Below, in pieces: positions 10,308 through 23,183 of a stretch of DNA of 64,000 nucleotides (position 1 is its first letter; each line of letters begins with the position of its first letter). A model generated the notes under the pieces. The model saw only the letters and a list, made by a program, of their open reading frames with translations, ran no database searches and had not been told where the DNA came from. This DNA is from Prochlorococcus sp. AG-436-C14 (GTDB lineage: Bacteria > Cyanobacteriota > Cyanobacteriia > PCC-6307 > Cyanobiaceae). The stretch lies in assembly GCA_003209755.1 (NCBI GenBank), contig QCPD01000005.1:47789-111788 (forward strand), given 5' to 3'. The position numbers and the translations under genes were made by a program.

Positions 10308-11555
10308 ATGATGGAGAAACTCCATCGAGTTGTTATTACTGGTCTTGGCGCAATTACTCCAATTGGCAACGACCTGGGAAGTTACCTCCAAGGGCTTCAA
10401 TCCGGGCGGAACGGGGTGGATCAAATAACACTCTTTGATGCCTCATCTCATGCATGCAGATTTGCTGCAGAGGTAAAAAGTTTTGACCCGACAGGCATAT
10501 TAGAGCCAAAAGAATCCAAAAGATGGGATCGTTTCTCAAAATTTGGAGTCATTGCAGCCAAAGAAGCACTGAATCATTCAGGTCTGATAATTGACGATTC
10601 AAATTCCGCAAGAATTGGAGTGATTATTGGATCTGGAGTTGGCGGATTGCTGACAATGGAAAGTCAAGCGCATGTTTTAAACAACAAAGGAGCTAGTCGA
10701 GTAAGTCCGTTTACCGTACCCATGATGATTCCAAACATGGCTACTGGTCTAGCTGCAATTGCACTTGGTGCTAAAGGGCCAAGTTCAGCAGTTTCAACTG
10801 CTTGTGCCGCAGGATCAAATGCGATTGGTGATGCATTCAGACTGCTTCAATTAGGTAAAGCAGATGCAATGGTTTGTGGAGGAGCCGAAGCAAGTATCAC
10901 TCCTTTAGGAGTAGCAGGTTTTGCCAGTGCGAAGGCCTTATCCTTTAGGAATGATGATCCATCTACTGCAAGTAGACCTTTTGATTCTCAAAGAGATGGA
11001 TTCGTAATTGGAGAAGGGGCAGGGGTCTTAATCTTAGAAACCCTTGACCATGCATTAAAAAGAGACGCAACAATCCATGCTGAAATAATTGGATATGGAA
11101 CCACATGTGATGCTCATCACATCACATCTCCTACGCCAGGTGGAGTAGGAGGTGCAGAAGCCATGAAACTTTCATTAAATGATGGAAAAATCAATCCTGA
11201 GCAAGTCGATTACATCAATGCTCATGGAACAAGTACTCCAGCAAATGACAGCAATGAAACTTCGGCAATTAAAACTGCATTAGGAAATCATGCGTTCCAA
11301 ATTCCCACAAGCTCAACCAAATCAATGACTGGTCATTTGTTGGGAGGTTCAGGGGGAATAGAGGCCGTTGCTTGTGTTTTAGCAATAAAACATGAAATAA
11401 TTCCGCCAACAATTAACTATTCCAATCCCGACCCAAATTGTGATCTTGATTATGTTCCCAACACAGCAAGAGAAAAGAAATTAGGCGTCGTACTATCTAA
11501 CTCTTTCGGGTTTGGCGGTCACAATGTCTGCCTAGCTTTTCGAAAAATGATCTAA
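10308..11555 (+). CDS. fabF: 3-oxoacyl-[ACP] synthase II (start likely 10308 or 10311)
   Basis: RVVITGLGAITPIGND; VSTACAAGSNAIGDAF; NAHGTSTPANDSNE; TGHLLGGSGGIEA. Confidence 0.97.
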   Translation: MMEKLHRVVITGLGAITPIGNDLGSYLQGLQSGRNGVDQITLFDASSHACRFAAEVKSFDPTGILEPKESKRWDRFSKFGVIAAKEALNHSGLIIDDSNSARIGVIIGSGVGGLLTMESQAHVLNNKGASRVSPFTVPMMIPNMATGLAAIALGAKGPSSAVSTACAAGSNAIGDAFRLLQLGKADAMVCGGAEASITPLGVAGFASAKALSFRNDDPSTASRPFDSQRDGFVIGEGAGVLILETLDHALKRDATIHAEIIGYGTTCDAHHITSPTPGGVGGAEAMKLSLNDGKINPEQVDYINAHGTSTPANDSNETSAIKTALGNHAFQIPTSSTKSMTGHLLGGSGGIEAVACVLAIKHEIIPPTINYSNPDPNCDLDYVPNTAREKKLGVVLSNSFGFGGHNVCLAFRKMI

Positions 11556-11604
11556 TCAATTTCGTCTTCACTGTCCACTTAAAAAATTTTTTCACTAAAT
11601 ACAA

Positions 11605-13617
11605 ATGGTTGCTCTGACTAATTCTCTAGACACGCTATGCATCAATAGCATCAGAATGCTCGCAGTTGACGCAGTTAATAAATCAAATAGTGGTCACCCA
11701 GGACTTCCAATGGGTTGCGCACCTATGGGTTACGCATTATGGGACAAACATCTTCGTCATAATCCAAAAAATCCGAAATGGTTTAACCGAGACAGATTTG
11801 TTCTTTCTGCAGGGCATGGATGCATGTTGTTATATGCCCTTCTGCATTTAACTGGCTACGACTCTGTAACTATGGATGACATAAAACAATTTCGACAATG
11901 GGGTGCGAAAACTCCTGGTCATCCAGAAACCTTTGAGACACCGGGGGTAGAAGTAACTGCTGGGCCATTGGGGGCGGGAATTTCAAATGCAGTAGGACTT
12001 GCGATAGCAGAAGCACATTTATCAGCCAAATTCAATAAGCCTGATTCAACAGTTGTAGACCACTACACATACGTAATTATGGGTGATGGATGTAATCAAG
12101 AAGGAATTGCATCAGAAGCTTGTTCTCTTGCTGGTCATCTAAAGCTTGGAAAATTAATAGCTCTATACGACGACAACAGCATCACAATTGATGGGAGAAC
12201 AGATGTATCTTTTACAGAAGATGTATTAAAAAGATATGAAGCATATGGTTGGCATGTCCAAGAAATACCTGAGGGAAATACAGATGTAGAAGGTATCTCT
12301 AAAGCTTTAGAGCAAGCAAAAGCAGTTACAGATAAGCCATCAATTATAAAAATTACAACAACCATAGGATACGGTTCTCCAAATAAAAGTGATACTGCTG
12401 GAATCCATGGAGCAGCTCTTGGAGAAGAAGAGGCCGAACTTACAAGGAAAGAACTTGGTTGGTCATATGAACCTTTTAAAATCCCTCAAGATGTGTACGA
12501 CCAATACCGTCAAGCTATTGAAAGAGGATCCCAACTTGAGGCCGACTGGAATAAAACACTAGCTGATTACAAAGAAAAGTATCCAGCTGAATCATCTGAA
12601 TTTGAAAGGATGCTTAGAGGAGAGCTTCCTCAAGGGTGGGACAAAGATTTGCCTACATATACAGCAGATGAAAAAGGCCTTGCTACAAGGAAACACTCTC
12701 AAATATGTCTAGGGGCTCTTGGACCGAACATCCCTGAATTAATAGGAGGTTCTGCTGATTTAACGCACTCAAATTACACTGACATCAAAGGCGAAACTGG
12801 ATCTTTTCAATATGACAGTCCTGAAAAACGTTATCTTCATTTTGGTGTCAGAGAACATGCTATGGCAGCCATATTAAATGGTATTGCTTATCACGATAGT
12901 GGTCTGATTCCCTACGGTGGAACATTCTTAGTCTTCGCAGACTACATGAGAGGCTCAATGCGTCTTTCTGCTCTTAGTGAGCTTGGGGTTATTTATGTTT
13001 TAACGCATGATTCTATTGGTGTTGGTGAAGATGGACCAACACATCAACCAATAGAAACCATTCCATCATTACGAGCAATGCCAAATATGATGGTATTCCG
13101 TCCGGGCGATGGTAATGAAACCAGTGGTGCTTATAAAGTTGCGATTAAAAACCGTAAAAGACCAAGTTCCTTATGCCTCAGTAGGCAGGGTATGGCCAAT
13201 CAACAAAATTCATCAGTAGAAAAAGTTGCTTTAGGTGGATACGTACTTGAAGATTGCGTTGGCACTCCAGAACTAATACTTATAGGAACTGGAACTGAAC
13301 TTGATTTATGTGTGCAAGCAGCAAAAAAACTTACTTCCGAAGGTAAAAAAGTGCGTGTGGTTTCTATGCCATGCGTTGAACTTTTTGAAGAACAAAGTGA
13401 AAGTTATAAAGAAGAAGTTTTACCTTCTAGCATCAGAAAACGCATAGTAGTTGAAGCTGCAGAAAGCTTCGGATGGCATAAATATATTGGTTTGGATGGT
13501 GATAGCGTAACTATGAAGAGCTTTGGGGCATCTGCTCCTGGTGGATTGTGTATGGAAAAATTTGGATTTACAGTTGAAAATGTAGTAGAAAAATCTAGAA
13601 ATCTTCTCAACAAATAA
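11605..13617 (+). CDS. tkt: Transketolase
   Basis: [39 protein letters not shown]. Confidence 0.98.
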   Translation: MVALTNSLDTLCINSIRMLAVDAVNKSNSGHPGLPMGCAPMGYALWDKHLRHNPKNPKWFNRDRFVLSAGHGCMLLYALLHLTGYDSVTMDDIKQFRQWGAKTPGHPETFETPGVEVTAGPLGAGISNAVGLAIAEAHLSAKFNKPDSTVVDHYTYVIMGDGCNQEGIASEACSLAGHLKLGKLIALYDDNSITIDGRTDVSFTEDVLKRYEAYGWHVQEIPEGNTDVEGISKALEQAKAVTDKPSIIKITTTIGYGSPNKSDTAGIHGAALGEEEAELTRKELGWSYEPFKIPQDVYDQYRQAIERGSQLEADWNKTLADYKEKYPAESSEFERMLRGELPQGWDKDLPTYTADEKGLATRKHSQICLGALGPNIPELIGGSADLTHSNYTDIKGETGSFQYDSPEKRYLHFGVREHAMAAILNGIAYHDSGLIPYGGTFLVFADYMRGSMRLSALSELGVIYVLTHDSIGVGEDGPTHQPIETIPSLRAMPNMMVFRPGDGNETSGAYKVAIKNRKRPSSLCLSRQGMANQQNSSVEKVALGGYVLEDCVGTPELILIGTGTELDLCVQAAKKLTSEGKKVRVVSMPCVELFEEQSESYKEEVLPSSIRKRIVVEAAESFGWHKYIGLDGDSVTMKSFGASAPGGLCMEKFGFTVENVVEKSRNLLNK

Positions 13618-13655
13618 AATCCAGCAGTTAATTACCAATATTTAATTCAAGCAAA

Positions 13656-15079
<1,424 letters not shown>

Positions 15080-15130
15080 CTAAAAAGCTATTGAACAAAC
15101 AAAAGGGGGCAATATGCAAAGATCACAAGA

Positions 15131-15218
15131 TTTCACTTTCCCTACGCTGGTTCAAACCAGATCAGGTTCAGAGGGTGTGATCTCAGCCATATAGCGAACG
15201 CTTTATGGCACCCCTAGC
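15131..15218 (-). promoter_or_regulatory. TPP (thiamine pyrophosphate) riboswitch upstream of thiC
   Basis: Reverse complement CTAGGGGTGCC...ATGGCTGAGATCACACCCTCTGAACCTGATCTGGTTTGAACCAGCGTAGGGAAAGTGAAA matches the THI-box consensus (CTGAGA, ACCC, GAACCTGATCTGG, GCGTAGGGAA). Confidence 0.95.
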
Positions 15219-15286
15219 GATAAATACAAATTAGCTCGAAATCTCTAACTAAACCCTAAAGTTTTTATAGATAAAAAATTTGCATA

Positions 15287-15508
15287 TTAAAAATTTTGAT
15301 CATTCATATCCTTTTTAATCTCTAGGAACAACATACCTCGTCTTCTAAATCTTCTAACCGATCCAGTAAAAACTAATCCACTACCAACTACTAGAGCAGG
15401 TATCGCTTGAATTTTGTCTTTGCCATCTCTATGTAAAAAGCCTATAAATGCTAATAAAATCAGCAAAGGTGCTGCAATTGAAATTAATGGGTTCCCCATT
15501 CTATCCAT
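15287..15508 (-). CDS. Small membrane protein, conserved hypothetical
   Basis: 73 aa with two hydrophobic segments. Confidence 0.55.
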   Translation of the reverse strand: MDRMGNPLISIAAPLLILLAFIGFLHRDGKDKIQAIPALVVGSGLVFTGSVRRFRRRGMLFLEIKKDMNDQNF

Positions 15509-15518
15509 GAAAAAGTAA

Positions 15519-16703
15519 CTAAATATCTTGAGCAGGTTTAGAAGACATGACTATAGTTTGTGACAAAATTTTTATTCCTAATTCAAGGCTGCTTTCATCC
15601 AAAGAAAAATGTCCACTATGCAATGGAGCACATCCATGATCTCCAGCTACTCCTAAACGAAACATTGTTCCTGGAACATCTTGCAAAAAGAAAGCAAAAT
15701 CTTCAGCTCCTAATGAAGGGTTTTCTAAATAAACAATATTTTTTTCTTCCATAAAATTCTTAGCACAGGTAGATAACAAATTGGTTAAATCTGGATCGTT
15801 ATAAACTGGAGGGGCGATTGATTTGAAATTTATTTTAGCCTGAGCTCCATAATTAGATGCAATGTTTTGCACTATTTTCTCAATCCATTGGGGCAATTTT
15901 TTATAAAGGTTGGTATCAAGGCACCTCACCGTGCCTAGAAGCCTAACTCTCTCAGCAATAACATTAAAAGCACTCCCACCTGAAATTTTACCAAAGCTAA
16001 TCACTACTGGCTTAAGAGCATCTAAACGTCTACTAATAGCCTCTTGGAGTTCGCTAATAACTTTTGCAGCAATCCAAATGGAATCGATGCCTTCATGGGG
16101 TCTAGCTCCATGCCCTCCATTCCCAATAATATCTATTTCCAATTCAGCAGCGGCGGCAGTAAAAGTACCACTTCTTATCCCAATTTTTCCAGCTGGCAAA
16201 TCTGGATAAACATGCACACCAAAGAGAGCTTCAATACCATCTAGGACTTTTTCAGATCTCATCCAATTTGCACCTTGAGCAATCTCTTCAGCAGGTTGAA
16301 AAATGATTCGGATTCGAGAAGTTGTAAGTTTATTTTTTGCTAGTACTTTTGCTACTCCCAAACCAATACAAGTATGTAGATCATGACCACATGCATGCAT
16401 CAATCCTTGAATTGAGGAGGAGTAATCCAAGCCTGTTTTCTCCTCGATTGGTAAAGCATCCATATCAACTCGTAAACCAACAACAGATCCGCTTTTATTA
16501 CCCATTTCTGCAACTACTCCCGTTTTACCAACTGCTTCTTTTACTTCCCAACCATATTTTCTAAGCTCACCTGCCACAAGCGCAGCAGTTTGATATTCTT
16601 GACCACTAAGTTCTGGATGAGCATGAAGATGACGACGTAGTTGAATCAAATCAGGCATTATCTCCTTCGACAATACTTCAATTTTTTTTCCTAAATCTTT
16701 CAT
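15519..16703 (-). CDS. M20-family amidohydrolase / N-acyl-amino acid deacylase
   Basis: RRHLHAHPELSGQEYQTA; MHACGHDLHTCIGLG; GAEDFAFFLQDVPG. Confidence 0.93.
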   Translation of the reverse strand: MKDLGKKIEVLSKEIMPDLIQLRRHLHAHPELSGQEYQTAALVAGELRKYGWEVKEAVGKTGVVAEMGNKSGSVVGLRVDMDALPIEEKTGLDYSSSIQGLMHACGHDLHTCIGLGVAKVLAKNKLTTSRIRIIFQPAEEIAQGANWMRSEKVLDGIEALFGVHVYPDLPAGKIGIRSGTFTAAAAELEIDIIGNGGHGARPHEGIDSIWIAAKVISELQEAISRRLDALKPVVISFGKISGGSAFNVIAERVRLLGTVRCLDTNLYKKLPQWIEKIVQNIASNYGAQAKINFKSIAPPVYNDPDLTNLLSTCAKNFMEEKNIVYLENPSLGAEDFAFFLQDVPGTMFRLGVAGDHGCAPLHSGHFSLDESSLELGIKILSQTIVMSSKPAQDI

Positions 16704-17488
16704 ATATCCTCCAAAGCAAGAAATGCAATCAAATCATTTGTTGGGTTTGGAGGCCATCTGCGAATATTCAACAACCAATTTTTATCACGGTATCGAATAT
16801 CTAGTCCGGCCGCCGCAGCCCAATTACTTTCAGCCTCACCTGTAAAGCCTTTACGCCATAGAAGAGCACTTAATGCAGCCCTAGCATCTGCAAATAATGG
16901 ATATTTACTAATTAATATTCTGATTTTTTTTTCAGCAAGTTCAAGGTCTCCCAATTGATATATAGCAAGTGCCTCACTCGATCTAGCCATAGCAATAGAA
17001 TTATTTGAAGAAGCTGCTTGGGAAAACAATGTCTTCGCTTCAATCCAATTATCCATAGAACCCATAACATTACCCAAGTTATATAATGCCGAAACATCCT
17101 TAGGATTCTTCTTTAAAACGAATTTATAGTCTTTACTTGCCTCCTCCCAAAGCTGTAAAGCTTCTTTGGCAATTCCTCTATTGACATAAGGGTCCAAATC
17201 TTCAGGAGAAATTTCAATAGCCTTAGTTTGATCTCTTATAGCTCCTTCAAGATCGCCAAGACCGAGACGAATATTTCCCCTATTACTTAACGCAGCCGCA
17301 TCATCTGGATTGTCATGTAGGTAAGAACTCCAATCTTTTTCAGCTTCCACAAAATCCCCATCCTTGCTTTCTTGAAGAGCTTGCTCAAATAAAAATTTCG
17401 AAGGCTCCTGAGCTTGCGTAGAAAATGGTACGAAAGCAAAAACAATAGAAAATAAAAGTAAAACTTTTGTAAATGTTATAAAAATCAT
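16700..17488 (-). CDS. Signal-peptide-containing TPR-repeat protein
   Basis: Hydrophobic N-terminus plus repeated TPR-like motifs ([47 protein letters not shown]). Confidence 0.85.
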   Translation of the reverse strand: MIFITFTKVLLLFSIVFAFVPFSTQAQEPSKFLFEQALQESKDGDFVEAEKDWSSYLHDNPDDAAALSNRGNIRLGLGDLEGAIRDQTKAIEISPEDLDPYVNRGIAKEALQLWEEASKDYKFVLKKNPKDVSALYNLGNVMGSMDNWIEAKTLFSQAASSNNSIAMARSSEALAIYQLGDLELAEKKIRILISKYPLFADARAALSALLWRKGFTGEAESNWAAAAGLDIRYRDKNWLLNIRRWPPNPTNDLIAFLALEDI

Positions 17489-18555
17489 TTATCCATATTA
17501 TTTAAAGAAATTAACAGATAATGTTTTTTAGCTTCTGGAGTAACAACCCTTCCCCTAGAAGTTCTCTGTAAAAAACCAATTTGCATTAAATAAGGCTCAA
17601 CTACAGTTTCAAGAGTGGTTGAATCTTCTCCAAGCGCAGCGGCCAAAGTTTCAAGTCCTACTGGTCCACCTTGAAATTGATTAACTAACAAGCCTAAATA
17701 ATTTCTATCTGTTGCATCTAAACCTCTTTGATCTACTCGATGTAAATCAAGTGCATCATTAACAACCTGCACATCAATCATTTTTAAAGAGGAATGCACT
17801 TCTGCATAATCTCTCACTCTTCGTATGAGCCTATTTGCAATTCTGGGAGTACCTCGACTCCTTTTGGCTAATTGGTGAGATGCTTCATCTGAAATTAATA
17901 AATTAATAAGTTTTGCTGATCTTTTAATTATATTTTCAAGATCCAAATGATTATAAAAATCTAGTCGCTGAGTTATGCCGAAACGATCTCGCATAGGGGA
18001 ACTCAACGCTGCGGGTTTTGTCGTAGCTCCTACTAAAGTAAAGGGAGGGATTTCAATTGATCGCATTCTGGAGGAAGTGCCCTTACCTACAGTTAAATCC
18101 AACCTTCTATCTTCCATAGCTGGATACAAAAGTTCCTGTGATATTCGATTTAATCTATGAATTTCATCAACAAAAATTAATTCACCTGGCTGCATATTGA
18201 TCAATAAGCCAACAATATCCCTTGGACGTTCGAGAGCTGGTGCGCTTGTAACTCTAGCTTTAACTCCCAATTCCTCAGCGATGACCAATGCCATAGTAGT
18301 TTTTCCCAATCCAGGCGGTCCATACAGCATTAAATGATCAAGTGCTTCCCCCCTCTTTAATGATGCTTGAACTGAAATTTCAAGGACTTTCTTTAATTCA
18401 GTTTGACCTACAAAATCATCAAAAGATTTAGGCCTAAGTGAATCTTGTTGAGATAATTTAAGTTCCTCCTTTAAAAGACTGGGACCAACCAATCTTTCCT
18501 CTCCTTTATCATTAGGAAGAGAAGAATGATTAGTAATTGAAGACACAATTGCCAT
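17485..18555 (-). CDS. ruvB: Holliday junction helicase RuvB (start corrected from 18711)
   Basis: [40 protein letters not shown]; the upstream extension is F/L-rich, unlike RuvB, and antisense to smpB. Confidence 0.96.
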   Translation of the reverse strand: MAIVSSITNHSSLPNDKGEERLVGPSLLKEELKLSQQDSLRPKSFDDFVGQTELKKVLEISVQASLKRGEALDHLMLYGPPGLGKTTMALVIAEELGVKARVTSAPALERPRDIVGLLINMQPGELIFVDEIHRLNRISQELLYPAMEDRRLDLTVGKGTSSRMRSIEIPPFTLVGATTKPAALSSPMRDRFGITQRLDFYNHLDLENIIKRSAKLINLLISDEASHQLAKRSRGTPRIANRLIRRVRDYAEVHSSLKMIDVQVVNDALDLHRVDQRGLDATDRNYLGLLVNQFQGGPVGLETLAAALGEDSTTLETVVEPYLMQIGFLQRTSRGRVVTPEAKKHYLLISLNNMDK

Positions 18556-18602
18556 GACCGAAGGGTAGTGGCATCTCAACAAAAATGGAGGTAAATAGAA
18601 AA

Positions 18603-19100
18603 ATGAGCAAAAAAGAAAAGAAAAAGTCCAAAAAAAATTCCTCAAATGATGGAAATCGTCGCTTAGCTGAAAATCGAAAAGCAAGATATGAATATGAAAT
18701 TCTAGAAACACTTGAAACTGGCTTAGAGCTTCTGGGAACAGAAGTTAAATCGATTAGAGCAGGAAAAGTAAACTTAAAAGATGGATTTTGCTTAATTAAG
18801 AAAGACCAAATTCAACTTCATAATGTTCATATATCACCTCATAATCATGCAGGCAAATTTTTCAATCACGAACCCCTAAGAATCAAGAAACTTCTTGCGC
18901 ATAAAAAAGAAATCGCAAAATTAAAAATAAGTTTAGAAAGAAAAGGTTTAGCATTAATACCTTTAAGTCTTTATCTCAAAGGCTCATGGATCAAGTTGAA
19001 AATCGGAGTAGGAAAAGGAAGGAAGCTACATGACAAAAGAGATCGTGAAAAAATTAATGACTCCAAAAGAGACGTAGCTAATGCTTTAAAACGTTTTTAA
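18603..19100 (+). CDS. smpB: SsrA-binding protein SmpB (start 18603, or 18585)
   Basis: [47 protein letters not shown]. Confidence 0.95.
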   Translation: MSKKEKKKSKKNSSNDGNRRLAENRKARYEYEILETLETGLELLGTEVKSIRAGKVNLKDGFCLIKKDQIQLHNVHISPHNHAGKFFNHEPLRIKKLLAHKKEIAKLKISLERKGLALIPLSLYLKGSWIKLKIGVGKGRKLHDKRDREKINDSKRDVANALKRF

Positions 19101-19166
19101 AAGAAAGAATATGATTAATTTTTACTGAAGTATTTGATAAAAAAATAATAGTTTAATTATTCATTA

Positions 19167-19418
19167 TCAGGTGGCATCCAAACTAACATTTTCGGGTGGC
19201 GGTGTTGGATCAGGGTCAGCAATGAGCATATGTTGCAAAACGATTTCAGGGCGTTCGCTATCTCTCCATCTAATTCGATAAGCAGGCATTTTTGTACCCC
19301 TGCTTGTCGTTTGCTCGACGGGTTCCATCACCCAACCGCGCCTTGAGCGCCCCTGGGGATTCCTTTTCACAACAGCATCTGCGTGCTTGAAACGGAAACC
19401 AACTCTCTCGCCACTCAT
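19167..19418 (-). CDS. Conserved cyanobacterial hypothetical protein
   Basis: 83 aa, RFKHADAVVKRNPQGRSRRGWVMEPVEQTTSRGTKMPAYRIRWRDSERPE. Confidence 0.7.
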   Translation of the reverse strand: MSGERVGFRFKHADAVVKRNPQGRSRRGWVMEPVEQTTSRGTKMPAYRIRWRDSERPEIVLQHMLIADPDPTPPPENVSLDAT

Positions 19419-19459
19419 CTGAACAAAATCCTTACTCGCCTATTATCCACTCTGACGGG

Positions 19460-20971
19460 TCACTTTCCAGTTTGTTTTAAATTTGATTCTGGTCGCAAAA
19501 GTGGAAAAGCTATGACATCTCTTATCGAAGGGCTATCAGTTAATAACATTACAAACCTATCTATTCCTATTCCTAGACCTCCTGTTGGAGGCATTCCGAC
19601 TTCAAGAGCATTGATAAAGTCTTCATCCAAACTTTGAGCCTCAAGGTCACCTGCTTCTTTTTTTGCCTGCTGTAAAAGTAAACGTTCTTTTTGATCAATA
19701 GGGTCAATTAATTCACTAAAAGCATTAGCAGTCTCTCTACCAACAATAAAAAGTTCAAATCTTTCAACTAGACCTTTCTTAGATCTATGTTTTCTAGCCA
19801 ATGGTGAAATCTCAATTGGATAATCCATAACAAATGTAGGTTGAACTAACTTAGGCTCTACCACTTGCTCAAAAGCTTCATTTAATAGCCTTCCAACACT
19901 GTCAGCCTTATCAGGTACTTGAAGCCCCTTTCGAAGCATTTCAGCCCTAGCATCATCAACATTGTCTCTAAACAATTCAAAATCAATACCAGTAAATTCC
20001 TCAACTAATTGATGCATAGTGGCCCTTCTCCACGGAGGTTTCAAATCTATTTCTTGCTCTTGATAATTAATTTTGGTCGATCCACAGATCGTTTCACAAA
20101 CAGATGAAAGTAATTTTTCTGTTAATTCCATCATGTCGTAATAGTCTGCAAAAGCCTCATAAATTTCAACAGAAGTAAATTCAGGATTATGTCTAGTGCT
20201 AATTCCTTCATTTCTAAAAATCCTTCCAAGTTCATAAACCCTTTGAAATCCACCCACCACAAGTCTTTTAAGATGCAACTCTGTTGCAATTCTCAAATAC
20301 AAAGGTAAATCTAGGGTGTTGTGATGAGTTATAAAAGGCCTTGCATCCGCTCCTCCAGCTTCTGATTGTAAAACTGGCGTCTCAATTTCAAGAAAATTTT
20401 TTTCATCTAACCAGCGTCGAATTGAACTAACTAATAAAGCTCTAGTTCGAAAAGTTTTTCTTGACTGCGGATTGACAATTAAATCTAAATATCTTTGTCT
20501 ATAGCGCTTTTCCACATCTGCGAGTCCATGCCATTTATCTGGTAAAGGTTGTAAAGATTTTGACAACATGGACCATTCGAAAACCTTTATGGAAAGTTCT
20601 CCTCTATCAGTTCTCCTTAATATTCCATTGACTCCTATCCAATCACCAGAGTCAACAAGAGAGGTCACATTCTCAAAATGATTCTTTGAATTTTCGCTCT
20701 GATTTAAGGTCGACTTTTCCAAAAAGAGTTGAACTGTGCCTGTCTCATCAACAAGAGTAAAAAAAGCAAGTTTGCCCATCACTCTTCTAGAAGTGACACG
20801 CCCTGCGATGGATACTTCGTCTTTTTTCTCTTCACCATTGGGCAAATCTGCATATTTTTTCTGCAAAACATCGGCAGAGTGAGTAGGACGAAAATTCAAA
20901 CCATAGGGACCTTGTTCAAGGCTTTTTAATACTTTTGCCTTCTCGAGGCGAGTATCTCTTAATTCAGACAA
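19460..20971 (-). CDS. lysS: Lysyl-tRNA synthetase
   Basis: Class II motifs: [48 protein letters not shown]. Confidence 0.98.
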   Translation of the reverse strand: MSELRDTRLEKAKVLKSLEQGPYGLNFRPTHSADVLQKKYADLPNGEEKKDEVSIAGRVTSRRVMGKLAFFTLVDETGTVQLFLEKSTLNQSENSKNHFENVTSLVDSGDWIGVNGILRRTDRGELSIKVFEWSMLSKSLQPLPDKWHGLADVEKRYRQRYLDLIVNPQSRKTFRTRALLVSSIRRWLDEKNFLEIETPVLQSEAGGADARPFITHHNTLDLPLYLRIATELHLKRLVVGGFQRVYELGRIFRNEGISTRHNPEFTSVEIYEAFADYYDMMELTEKLLSSVCETICGSTKINYQEQEIDLKPPWRRATMHQLVEEFTGIDFELFRDNVDDARAEMLRKGLQVPDKADSVGRLLNEAFEQVVEPKLVQPTFVMDYPIEISPLARKHRSKKGLVERFELFIVGRETANAFSELIDPIDQKERLLLQQAKKEAGDLEAQSLDEDFINALEVGMPPTGGLGIGIDRFVMLLTDSPSIRDVIAFPLLRPESNLKQTGK

Positions 20972-21039
20972 AGCAATTCATACATACGACAGGGGAACAG
21001 GATCAAATGAAAAACCTATCAATTTTGAGGTATTAATCT

Positions 21040-21858
21040 TTAACTGGCAATAGCAGTAGGAAATTCTCCCATTCTTTGAGAAGCGTAACCAATTCCTCTT
21101 ACAGTTAAAATCAATTCCGGATTCCTTGGATCTGGTTCAAGCTTGCCTCTTAAACGAGCTACATAGACATCCACAACTCTTAAATCTGCCGCTCTTCTAG
21201 GAGGATAACCCCAAAGCTGTTCCAAAATTTCCGCTCGAGGTACAACACGGCCAGGATCACGAAATAATAATTCCAGCAAGCTAAATTCTGTATATGTAAG
21301 GCCTATTCTCTCTCCACCTCTACTGACTTGCCTTCGATTAGTGTCTACTACAAGATCACCAAGTTTCATTACTCCTTGCCCTGATGGAACTTCTCTGGGC
21401 TCATCAACAGTCGGAGCAGGTCCAACTCTTCTCAAAATAGTAGCGATTCTTGCTTCTAACTCCTTAGGGCTGAATGGTTTAGCAAGGTAATCATCAGCCC
21501 CTAAATCCAAACCTGCAACTCTTTCTGAAATCGCTTCAAGCGCAGTTAAAAATATAATTGGAACACACGATTCTGCTCTTATTCTTCGACAAACTGCAAA
21601 GCCATCCATCTTAGGGAGCATGACATCAAGAACCACTAAGTCTGGTGCTTCTTTGTGAAAAACGTCGAGTGCTTGCTCTCCATCCTGTGCAGATATAACT
21701 TGATAACCAGCAAGATTAAGCCTTGTGACCAAGACTTTCAATACTGCTGGTTCATCATCTACAACCAAAATGCAGGTCATGAGATTAGCTGTTGCCTTAG
21801 TGACAGGAGCATCGAGATTTTTCTGTCGAAATGGCTTCTTGTTATATGAAGATATCAT
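21040..21858 (-). CDS. rpaB: OmpR-family response regulator RpaB
   Basis: Receiver CILVVDDEPAVLKVLVTRLNLAGY plus winged helix; cyanobacterial RpaB/Ycf27 pattern; neighbours lysS/mreD. Confidence 0.9.
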   Translation of the reverse strand: MISSYNKKPFRQKNLDAPVTKATANLMTCILVVDDEPAVLKVLVTRLNLAGYQVISAQDGEQALDVFHKEAPDLVVLDVMLPKMDGFAVCRRIRAESCVPIIFLTALEAISERVAGLDLGADDYLAKPFSPKELEARIATILRRVGPAPTVDEPREVPSGQGVMKLGDLVVDTNRRQVSRGGERIGLTYTEFSLLELLFRDPGRVVPRAEILEQLWGYPPRRAADLRVVDVYVARLRGKLEPDPRNPELILTVRGIGYASQRMGEFPTAIAS

Positions 21859-21961
21859 CTCCGTGTCAGGTATTCAAAGCCCTTTGACTAATTTAAAAGA
21901 CTGAGTACCTACTAATAAATAAGTACTTATTCAAATTTTAAAGCTTTAAAGATGTTTTTCA

Positions 21962-22462
21962 CTAGTTTTTTTTATAAGTAAGAAGAAGCCACGAGGAAAA
22001 AAATGGGGCAACTAATCCAGTAATTATGACCTCAGAAATTAATACATGAAATGACCAAGCATGAAACCAATTATTTCTTAAAATGCTATATATAATAATT
22101 TTTTGAAACCAAAGAGAAAGGCCAACAAAGGCCGTTCCAAAGATAGCCATCAAACCAATATTTAAGAATAGTTCAATTTTTTTATTATGTAATCCATATG
22201 CACTCCAAACCAAAGACAAAATAAACAAAGATGGAATATAAGAAGCATCACCAATTGTAAATGAATCTACAAAAATTCCTAGGAAAATTGAACCTATAGC
22301 AGCTTTCCTAGGAGAATTCCTAAGTGAAAATGGCAATAATAAAATAACAGGCCAGCATGGGTTTATTCCATTTATTTTAAGCCAATCAGGAGATATAATT
22401 GTGCACGCTTGCAAACAAATTATAGTCAAAAGAATAAATAATTTCTTATTATTTTTGGCCAT
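21962..22462 (-). CDS. mreD: Rod shape-determining protein MreD
   Basis: Multi-TM protein directly downstream of mreC, overlapping it. Confidence 0.8.
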   Translation of the reverse strand: MAKNNKKLFILLTIICLQACTIISPDWLKINGINPCWPVILLLPFSLRNSPRKAAIGSIFLGIFVDSFTIGDASYIPSLFILSLVWSAYGLHNKKIELFLNIGLMAIFGTAFVGLSLWFQKIIIYSILRNNWFHAWSFHVLISEVIITGLVAPFFSSWLLLTYKKN

Positions 22463-23180
22463 TATTTTTCAAGATTTGAACCCAATCTATTGCCTCAGGT
22501 GATGCAGTTAATTGAACTATTGCATACGGAGAAGGTAAAGCTTTTTCGTTCACAAACTGAACAATTCCAATTGTTAAATTTGGGGGTAATAAAGTACTTG
22601 CTGGAGATGTAGTAACAGCATCTCCAATTTTAGCCAAACCATTTGTATTTAAAAAAATTAGCTTTGGTCGATTTGTCCCCATCCCAGTCAAAACGCCATG
22701 TTGCTTAGTTCGATCAATCCAAGCTCCCAACTGATGACCAGGGTCAGTCAATAATCTAACTCTTGCGGTAAGTGGTGTGGTGCTATCAACTAAGCCAATT
22801 ACCCCCCCTGGTCCAATGACTGTTTGCCCTTTCAAAACTCCAACTTTTGAGCCTTTATTAATTTCCAGCTGTTTCCACCAATTTCTAGAAGATCGAGATA
22901 TTACAGCAGCTGAAATTCTTTGTTCAAAATTAGACTCTTTCAAAGAAAGGGCTCTTCTTAAACGATTATTATCGTCCTCCAGCAATTTCAATCGAATACT
23001 TCTCTCAATATTTTCTCCTTGCTTAATCCATTCTCTTTGAGCAGTTCCAGGAAGTATAGGTTTTAACAAAATTGAGTATAAATCTAAATAACCTGCTCCT
23101 TTTGTCCAACGAATCCCAAATAATAAAGCTCCCATGAAAAATATTATCCAAAACCTACTTTTCCCTCGGGCTTTAATCAT
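22449..23180 (-). CDS. mreC: Rod shape-determining protein MreC
   Basis: SSRNWWKQLEINKGSKVGVLKGQTVIGPGGVIGLVDSTTPLTARVRLLTDP. Confidence 0.92.
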   Translation of the reverse strand: MIKARGKSRFWIIFFMGALLFGIRWTKGAGYLDLYSILLKPILPGTAQREWIKQGENIERSIRLKLLEDDNNRLRRALSLKESNFEQRISAAVISRSSRNWWKQLEINKGSKVGVLKGQTVIGPGGVIGLVDSTTPLTARVRLLTDPGHQLGAWIDRTKQHGVLTGMGTNRPKLIFLNTNGLAKIGDAVTTSPASTLLPPNLTIGIVQFVNEKALPSPYAIVQLTASPEAIDWVQILKNNGQK

Positions 23181-23183
23181 TGT

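Noticed and set aside
18556-18711. N-terminal extension of RuvB in the ORF track
   Set aside because: Extension overlaps smpB start region antisense and is F/L-rich; internal ATG at 18555 is the natural start
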